From the NCBI GenBank assembly GCA_002317575.1, contig DCIH01000120.1, forward strand, positions 5,711 to 17,179: DNA of 11,469 bases, in the 5' to 3' direction. Position 1 is the first letter of the stretch; every line of letters begins with the position of its first letter. The notes beneath the pieces are model-generated. The model searched no databases and was not told the DNA's origin. It was given only the letters and a program-made list of their open reading frames with translations. The DNA comes from Verrucomicrobia bacterium UBA1731. GTDB taxonomy: Bacteria; Verrucomicrobiota; Kiritimatiellia; RFP12; UBA1067. Position numbers and translations under genes: made by a program. Below, piece by piece: positions 6,898 to 11,469 of the stretch.

Positions 6898-8340
6898 ATG
6901 GATACGTCTCGCAGGAACTTTCTCAAGGGCACGGCTTGGATGGGCGCCGCGGCATTGGCCGGCGGATGCTGCTCGAGCATGAAGCTTACGAACGGCGGCG
7001 CGATGCAGGGCTTCTGCTGCGACCCGCTCAAGAAGATCCGCGTGGGTGTCGTGGGCATCGGCCGCCGCGGCTGCTGGGCTTCCGAGCGCCTTTCGCAGGT
7101 GCCGGGCGTGTATGTGAAGGCGCTTGCGGATGTCGAACAGTTCCGTCTCAACGAGGGCGTGAAGGCCGTTCAGAAGAGCGGCAAGGACGCGCCGAAGACG
7201 TTCCTGGGCGCCGAGGCGTGGAAGCAGATCTGCGAAGGCGACGACGTGGATCTCGTCTACATCACCGCGCCGTGGGAACTCCACGTGCCCGTGGCCGTGT
7301 ACGCGATGAAGCACGGCAAGCACTGCGCGATCGAAGTGCCGTGCGCGATGAGCGTGGACGAATGCTGGGAGCTCGTTGAGACGGCCGAAGCGACGAAGAA
7401 GCACTGCATCCCGCTCGAGAACTGCTGCTACGGCGACTCGGAGCTGCTGGCGCTCAACCTCTGCCGACAGGGCGTCCTCGGCGAACTCGTCCACGGCGAA
7501 GGCGCGTACATCCACGACCTCTGCGCGGAGAACTTCGCGGAAATCGAAGGGTCGCCGTTCTTCAAGAACTACCGCGGCACCTGGAACCGCTGGCGCCTGA
7601 AATGGAACGAGAAGCTGAATGGCAACCCGTATCCGACGCACGGGTTCGGTCCGATCTGCCAATACATGGGCATCAACCGCGGCGACAAGCTTGAGTATGT
7701 GGTGTCCGTCTCGTCCAAGCAGGCGCGCCTCACCGAATTCGCGATCGAGAACTTCGGCAAGGATTCGCCCGAGGCGAAGAAGGACTACGCGCTCGGCGAT
7801 GTGAACACCTCGGTGTTCAAGACGTACCTCGGCCGCACCATCATGGTGCAGCACGACGTCTCGCTGCCGCGTCCCTACAACCGCATCAACCTCATCGCCG
7901 GCACGAAGGGCATCCTGCGCGACTACCCGTTGCGCGTGGCGCTCCTGCCCAATTCCCACGAGTGGATGGGCGAGGAGGAACTCAAGGCGCTGCAGGAGAA
8001 GTACCAGCATCCGCTGTACAAGACGGCCGGCGAAATCGCCAAGAAGGTCGGCGGCCACGGCGGCATGGACTTCATGATGGACCTCCGCTGGGCGTTCTGC
8101 CTGCAGAACGGCCTGCCGATGGACGGCGACGTGTACGACGCCGCCACCTGGAGCGTCCTCACGGGCCTCGCGGCCGCGTCCGTCAACAATGGCTCCAAGC
8201 CGATCCCCGTGCCGGACTTCACGCGCGGCAACTGGCGCAACGTCCAGCCGCTCGGCATCGTGGACATTGATCTCGCGAAGCTCGACTTCTCCGAGAGCAA
8301 GCTGCACGAGGTCGAAGGTCAGTTCAAGACCGTGCTATAA
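6898..8340 (+). CDS. GH109-type Gfo/Idh/MocA protein, Tat-exported (putative alpha-N-acetylgalactosaminidase)
   Basis: A 480-aa NAD(P)-fold protein. GH109 enzymes cleave terminal alpha-GalNAc (blood-group A, mucin-type glycans) by an NAD+-dependent redox/elimination mechanism. Residues 4-11 (SRRNFLKG) form a twin-arginine motif followed by a hydrophobic stretch and AGGCC (21-25), possibly a weak lipobox; export folded with cofactor fits Tat. The Rossmann motif is VGVVGIGRRG (49-58). Beyond the generic Gfo/Idh fold it carries stretches I recall from the characterised Elizabethkingia GH109: APWELH (124-129), PLENCCYGD (172-180), GELVHG (195-200), YPTHGFGP (245-252), INRGDKL (259-265), GHGGMDF (386-392) and a C-terminal VYDAATW plus PDFTRGNW. 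The active-site Tyr/His of YPTH is present, and EVP (146-148) replaces the EKP common in sugar dehydrogenases. A plain sugar oxidoreductase remains possible, since many family members are uncharacterised. Confidence 0.82.
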   Translation: MDTSRRNFLKGTAWMGAAALAGGCCSSMKLTNGGAMQGFCCDPLKKIRVGVVGIGRRGCWASERLSQVPGVYVKALADVEQFRLNEGVKAVQKSGKDAPKTFLGAEAWKQICEGDDVDLVYITAPWELHVPVAVYAMKHGKHCAIEVPCAMSVDECWELVETAEATKKHCIPLENCCYGDSELLALNLCRQGVLGELVHGEGAYIHDLCAENFAEIEGSPFFKNYRGTWNRWRLKWNEKLNGNPYPTHGFGPICQYMGINRGDKLEYVVSVSSKQARLTEFAIENFGKDSPEAKKDYALGDVNTSVFKTYLGRTIMVQHDVSLPRPYNRINLIAGTKGILRDYPLRVALLPNSHEWMGEEELKALQEKYQHPLYKTAGEIAKKVGGHGGMDFMMDLRWAFCLQNGLPMDGDVYDAATWSVLTGLAAASVNNGSKPIPVPDFTRGNWRNVQPLGIVDIDLAKLDFSESKLHEVEGQFKTVL

Positions 8341-8392
8341 GGTCTCATGACCGCTTTGCGCGAGGTGAAGGAACAAATCAGTCGGTGAGCCG

Positions 8393-8411
8393 AAGCCATG
8401 CCTGATGGTTT
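8393..8411 (+). terminator. Weak hairpin in the GH109-pyrophosphatase spacer
   Basis: AAGCCAT (8393-8399) can pair with ATGGTTT (8405-8411) around a 5-nt loop GCCTG, with one G-U pair. There are only four consecutive T residues at its 3' side and part of these lie inside the stem. It may be a weak terminator or a chance fold. The rest of the 87-bp spacer shows no convincing promoter. Confidence 0.22.
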
Positions 8412-8427
8412 TGGAAGGAACTGAAGC

Positions 8428-9708
8428 ATGAAGACGTACATTTGCGGGCACCGCAATCCCGATGTCGATTCGATCACCAGCGCGTACGCGCTCGCGGACT
8501 TGCGCCGCCGCACCGGCATGGCCGATGTGGAGGCGATTTCCGCCGGCCGACTGCCGCCGCGCGCGAAGTGGGTGTTCGAACATTTCAACCTCACGCCGCC
8601 GCGCGTCAAGCGCGACGTGTACGTGCGCGTCCGGCATCTGGTGGACCACGCGGTTCCTGTGATCGACGCCGCCATGCCGATGGTGGACGCGCTCCGCAAA
8701 CTCGAGGAAAGCGGGCAGTCGAGCCTGCCCGTCCGGGCGGCGGACGGTTCCTTCGCGGGCATGCTCTCGCCCGCGAAGCTCGTCAATTTCTTCCTCTCTC
8801 GCGGCGATCTCATGATTCCCGTGGGGCGCGCGCCGCTCCACCAGTGCGCCCAGGTGCTGAACGAAAACGATCCCGTGCACGACATCCGTCTTTCGGCCGT
8901 GCGCAACACGCACAACCACTTCCCGGTGGTGGACGAGAAGGGCAAGCTCCTGGGCACCGTGGTGAAGCGCGCGTTCGCGGAAGAACCGCCGTACCGCATC
9001 ATCCTCGTGGATCACAACGAGACGGATCAGGGCATTCCCGGTCTGGACGAAGTGCCCGTGGTGGAGGTCGTGGACCACCACCGCATCGCGTTCGCCACGA
9101 CGCGCGATCCGATCCGCTACACGGCGGATGTGGTGGGTTCGACCTGCACGCTCGTCGCGCGCATGTACCGCGCCGCGGGCGAGCGTCCGTCGCGCGAAAT
9201 CGCGGGCGTGCTCATCGCGGGCATCGCGTCCGACACGCTCCTTTTCCAGTCGCCCACCACCACGGATGCGGACCGTTCCATGTGTTCGTGGCTTGAGAAG
9301 ATCTGCGGCGAGACGGCCGAATCGCTCATGCAGGGCATGATGTCCATCACCTCGACACTGCAGTCGATGACGCCGGACCAGGCGATCGCGAGCGACGCCA
9401 AGACATACAACGAAGCGGGCCGCAAGTTCGTGCTGGCGCAGATCGAAGAGACGCAGATGCTGATTTTCCACCAGCACGCGTCCGAACTCGTCGAGGCAAT
9501 GGACCGCAAGCTCCGCGCGGAAGCGCTCGACTTCATAGGGCTCATGGTCACGGATCCCGTGCGCGGCAATTCGGAGCTGCTCTTCCGCGGCGCGGAAGCG
9601 GTGCGTCGCGCGCTCCCGTTCCGCAAAGGCCCGCACGACGTGCTGCTCATGCCGGGCGTGCTCTCGCGCAAGAAACAGCTCCTGCCGGAGATTCTTTCGG
9701 CGCTCTGA
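8428..9708 (+). CDS. ppaC: Family II (Mn-dependent) inorganic pyrophosphatase with regulatory CBS pair
   Basis: A 426-aa cytoplasmic enzyme hydrolysing PPi to two phosphates, pulling biosynthetic reactions forward. DHH-domain metal ligands are all visible: GHRNPDVDS (His8, Asp12, Asp14), DHN (Asp195), DHH (216-218) and SDT (Asp269). The C-terminal DHHA2 domain ends with the substrate-binding SRKKQ (413-417). Between the first motif and DHN there are about 115 extra residues (roughly 68-183) with two CBS-like units, including VPVIDAAMPMVDAL and FPVVDEKGKLLGTV. The standard family II enzyme is about 310 aa, so this is the CBS-PPase subtype, which in studied cases is controlled by adenine nucleotides (AMP/ADP inhibit; ATP or Ap4A can activate). 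A DRTGG domain, found in some homologues, is absent. ATG 8428 has GGAAGGAA 7 nt upstream. The gene is unrelated in pathway to its glycan-enzyme neighbours. Confidence 0.93.
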   Translation: MKTYICGHRNPDVDSITSAYALADLRRRTGMADVEAISAGRLPPRAKWVFEHFNLTPPRVKRDVYVRVRHLVDHAVPVIDAAMPMVDALRKLEESGQSSLPVRAADGSFAGMLSPAKLVNFFLSRGDLMIPVGRAPLHQCAQVLNENDPVHDIRLSAVRNTHNHFPVVDEKGKLLGTVVKRAFAEEPPYRIILVDHNETDQGIPGLDEVPVVEVVDHHRIAFATTRDPIRYTADVVGSTCTLVARMYRAAGERPSREIAGVLIAGIASDTLLFQSPTTTDADRSMCSWLEKICGETAESLMQGMMSITSTLQSMTPDQAIASDAKTYNEAGRKFVLAQIEETQMLIFHQHASELVEAMDRKLRAEALDFIGLMVTDPVRGNSELLFRGAEAVRRALPFRKGPHDVLLMPGVLSRKKQLLPEILSAL

Positions 9709-9725
9709 CGGACCGGGCGCCTTTT
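9699..9725 (+). terminator. Candidate intrinsic terminator overlapping the pyrophosphatase stop codon
   Basis: GGCGCTC (9699-9705) pairs with GGGCGCC (9715-9721), 7 bp with one G-U, around a 9-nt loop that contains the TGA stop, followed directly by TTTTCT. The form is that of a rho-independent terminator with a short U-tract. If it is efficient, the esterase gene would need a promoter in the 33 bp left before its start, where I see none convincing, so partial read-through is likely. Confidence 0.5.
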
Positions 9726-9758
9726 CTGGACAAAACGACAGCGAAAAGGAAATAGGAC

Positions 9759-11276
9759 ATGAAGAAGGTGACATTGGCATTGGCGGCCGTGGCGGCCGTT
9801 TCCGTGACGCATTCGTTCGGTGCCGTGAAGCTTGCGACGCCGTTTGCGGACGGCATGGTGCTGCAGCGCGGCATGGCGGTGCCCGTATGGGGAACGGCGG
9901 ACGCGGGCGAAAAGGTGAAGGTCTCGTTCGCCGGCGCGAGCGTGGAAACCGTCGCCGACGCGAAGGGTGCCTGGCGCGTCGATTTGCCGGAGATGGCGGC
10001 GAGCAAGGAGCCGCGTACGCTCACGGCGAACGACCGGAAGATATCGGATGTGCTGGTGGGCGAAGTGTGGTTCTGCTCGGGCCAGTCCAACACGGAACTG
10101 CCGCTCGTGGGCGGCAATCCGCATTTCAGCGACCGCGTCGGTCGGCTCACGGCGCAGATGACGCACCGTCCTTATGTCCGCTATGTCTACGCCAGCAACT
10201 ACAAATGGTCGCCCGAACCCAAGACGGCGGCGGCGTATCCCGTCGCGTGGAAGGCATTCACGCCCGAAAATCTGATGGCGAGTCCGAGCTTTTCGGCGAT
10301 GGGCGTTTACTTCGCGCTTGAGCTTTATGCGGCGCTCGATGTGCCGGTCGGCATCGTGGGCAGCTATTGGGGCGGCACGAACATCGACGCCTGGACGCCG
10401 CGCTGCGGCTACGAGGGCAAGGCGGAACTCGCCGATACGGCGTCCTACGCCGTGCGTGCGCAGGCCGATTGGAAGGACGAATTTCGCAAGGGTCCGATCT
10501 CCGGTCCGCAGCAGCAGCCGACCGTCCTGTGGAACGAAATGGTGGCGCCGTGGTGTCCGATGGCGATGCGCGGCTTCATCTGGTACCAGGGGTGCCACAA
10601 TTCGGGCGACGGCATGCGCTACTGCGCGAAGATGCACGCGTTGTACGACGGCTGGTCGAAGTCGTTCGAAAATCCCGCGCTCAAGCTCTATTTCGTCCAG
10701 CTCGCGCCGTTTTCCTGCAGTTGGTACAACGTGCAGCTCGCGCAGGCGAAGTTCGCCGCCGAGGAGAAGAACGCCGCGCTCGTGACGACGGTCGACATCG
10801 GCAATTCGACGGACGTGCATCCGTGGGAGAAGGGGACGATCGGCCGTCGCCTCGCCGCGCTTGCGATGAAGCACGACTACGGCTTCGACAAGATCGTCGC
10901 CGACGCGCCGACGCCCGTGTCCTGCACGGCCGACGGCAGCAACGCGGTGGTGCGTTGCGCCAATGCGGACGGCTGGTATGTCTACAATCCCGACTGGTCG
11001 GTGGACATTCCCTTCGAGCTTTGCGGCGCGGACGGCATGTGGGCGAAGGCCTCGCTTGTGAACGCGAACGGCGGCAAGACCGTTCCGCAGCAATGGGTCA
11101 CGCGGGGTGAAGTTCAGGGCCAGGACCTGGTGCTGCGCTCCGCCGCCGTGGCGAAGCCGGTTAAGGTGCGTTATCTCTTCCAGAAGCCGTGGATCGGCAA
11201 TGTGTTTTCGAAGCCCAGCGGTTTGCCGCTCGGGCCGTTTGAAATGGATGTCGCGCCGGCCGGCGCCGGGCGCTGA
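9759..11276 (+). CDS. Secreted sialate O-acetylesterase-like SGNH esterase
   Basis: A 505-aa exported esterase of the SASA type, whose members remove O-acetyl groups from sialic acids or other acetylated sugars so that glycosidases can act. Residues 1-21 form a Sec signal peptide (MKKVTLALAAVAAVSV, cleavage near SFG|A). The mature start matches family members (LATPFADGMVLQRGMAVPVWG, then a beta-sandwich to about residue 95). The catalytic Ser is Ser110 in EVWFCSGQSN (102-111); the Asp/His pair is Asp352 and His354 in STDVHPWEKGTIGRRLA. The usual WYQGExN block appears as WYQGCHN (275-281), lacking the common Glu. A C-terminal beta domain ends at GLPLGPFEMD, as in homologues. ATG 9759 is preceded by AAAAGGA with 8-nt spacing. 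With the GH109-like enzyme two genes upstream it suggests processing of acetylated host O-glycans; the true substrate could equally be acetylated plant or algal sugar. Confidence 0.87.
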   Translation: MKKVTLALAAVAAVSVTHSFGAVKLATPFADGMVLQRGMAVPVWGTADAGEKVKVSFAGASVETVADAKGAWRVDLPEMAASKEPRTLTANDRKISDVLVGEVWFCSGQSNTELPLVGGNPHFSDRVGRLTAQMTHRPYVRYVYASNYKWSPEPKTAAAYPVAWKAFTPENLMASPSFSAMGVYFALELYAALDVPVGIVGSYWGGTNIDAWTPRCGYEGKAELADTASYAVRAQADWKDEFRKGPISGPQQQPTVLWNEMVAPWCPMAMRGFIWYQGCHNSGDGMRYCAKMHALYDGWSKSFENPALKLYFVQLAPFSCSWYNVQLAQAKFAAEEKNAALVTTVDIGNSTDVHPWEKGTIGRRLAALAMKHDYGFDKIVADAPTPVSCTADGSNAVVRCANADGWYVYNPDWSVDIPFELCGADGMWAKASLVNANGGKTVPQQWVTRGEVQGQDLVLRSAAVAKPVKVRYLFQKPWIGNVFSKPSGLPLGPFEMDVAPAGAGR

Positions 11277-11316
11277 ATGTCGTGCTGGCCTTCGTGTCTC
11301 GCGACGATATTCGTTG

Positions 11317-11345
11317 TTGCAAGCGCGCGGCCGGCGTGGTATCAT
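11317..11345 (+). promoter_or_regulatory. Promoter of the Tat-signal gene at the right edge (TTGCAA - 17 bp - TATCAT)
   Basis: TTGCAA (11317-11322, 4 of 6) and TATCAT (11340-11345) are 17 bp apart, with TGG directly before the -10, giving TGGTATCAT (11337-11345). This is nearly the same extended -10 as at the divergent pair. The predicted start near 11352 leaves a leader of about 53 nt. Confidence 0.6.
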
Positions 11346-11355
11346 GAACTCCAAT

Positions 11356-11373
11356 CGTGCGTCATGGCGCACG
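11356..11373 (+). promoter_or_regulatory. 6-bp inverted repeat CGTGCG/CGCACG in the leader
   Basis: CGTGCG (11356-11361) and CGCACG (11368-11373) flank a 6-nt loop TCATGG whose end bases could add a G-U pair. It lies about 4 nt after the predicted transcription start and 19 nt before the Shine-Dalgarno. It could be an operator straddling the start or a 5'-end RNA hairpin. Confidence 0.35.
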
Positions 11374-11404
11374 CATCCAAAAACACTCATATGGAGAACG
11401 AGGA

Positions 11405-11469
11405 ATGAAGGCGAGCAGAAGAGGGTTCATCAAGGGCGCCGCGGGCGTTGCGGCGTTGGCCGGTTTCGG
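11405..11469 (+). CDS. N-terminus of a Tat-exported protein (runs off the right edge)
   Basis: Only 21 full codons are present. They begin MKASRRGFIKGAAGVAAL, a textbook twin-arginine signal (SRRGFIKG followed by an Ala/Val/Leu-rich core), so the product is probably exported folded, often a sign of a cofactor-containing enzyme. The leader resembles that of the GH109-like protein (SRRNFLKG), which hints at another Gfo/Idh/MocA-type or similar enzyme, but nothing of the mature protein is visible. ATG 11405 has GGAG at 11393-11396 with 8-nt spacing; a second GAGGA abuts the start and is too close to serve. An upstream ATG at 11391 opens only a 5-codon frame whose TGA overlaps this start (ATGA). 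Confidence 0.75.
   Translation, partial: MKASRRGFIKGAAGVAALAGF

Noticed and set aside
11253..11266. Perfect 14-bp palindrome GCGCCGGCCGGCGC at the esterase 3' end
   Set aside because: It lies inside the coding sequence (codons for APAGA), has no loop and no T-tract, and CG-only palindromes are common in DNA of this composition.
9117..11390. 757-codon antisense open frame opposite the pyrophosphatase and esterase genes
   Set aside because: The plus-strand genes have complete catalytic motifs and signal peptide; the antisense product has none and shows only codon-shadow composition.
1..11469. CRISPR array, tRNA/rRNA genes, insertion sequences, phage or toxin-antitoxin genes
   Set aside because: I looked for repeat-spacer periodicity, tRNA-like arms, transposase motifs and short paired orphan genes on both strands and saw none I could support.

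Overview
The window is GC-rich bacterial DNA with densely packed genes and short spacers. It reads like a piece of chromosome from an anaerobic, glycan-degrading member of the PVC group. A gut-type Kiritimatiellota (Verrucomicrobiota sensu lato) is my best guess. The reasons are a clostridial-type 2[4Fe-4S] ferredoxin, several exported carbohydrate-active enzymes with Sec or Tat signals, a small exported protein with G-x-Q repeats, and the Tat-type SRRxFxKG leaders on two genes. The taxonomic assignment is inference; there is no rRNA or marker phylogeny here.

Region 1 (1-4200) is mostly housekeeping: the C-terminal part of threonine synthase (thrC); after a spacer with a plausible promoter, a tiny ferredoxin whose stop codon overlaps the start of an ArsP_2-type (putative heavy-metal/manganese) membrane exporter; then the DEAH-type helicase HrpB.

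Region 2 (4243-6245) is a Sec-exported protein that looks like a six-hairpin (alpha/alpha)6-barrel glycosidase of unassigned specificity. It ends in a perfect 12-bp hairpin shared with the convergent neighbour. That neighbour (6329-6718, minus strand) is a 129-aa exported repeat protein resembling the LA_2272 surface-repeat family.

Region 3 (6719-11276) starts with an AT-rich divergent control region carrying two outward-facing extended -10 elements, both TGGTATACT. Rightward lie a Tat-exported Gfo/Idh/MocA-fold protein that matches GH109 (NAD-dependent alpha-N-acetylgalactosaminidase), a CBS-domain family II inorganic pyrophosphatase, and a secreted sialate O-acetylesterase-like SGNH esterase. 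The window closes with another TGGTATnnT promoter and the first 21 codons of a second Tat-signal protein.

Taken together, the exported GH109 enzyme, esterase and six-hairpin glycosidase suggest capture of host-type O-glycans such as mucin, where O-acetyl groups must be removed and terminal GalNAc cleaved. The housekeeping genes are interleaved, so this is not a classical polysaccharide utilization locus. I saw no tRNA, rRNA, CRISPR array, transposase or phage gene. I did not find a clear new defence or mobile system; the most unusual items are the divergent repeat-protein/GH109 pair with matched promoters and the ferredoxin-transporter overlap.
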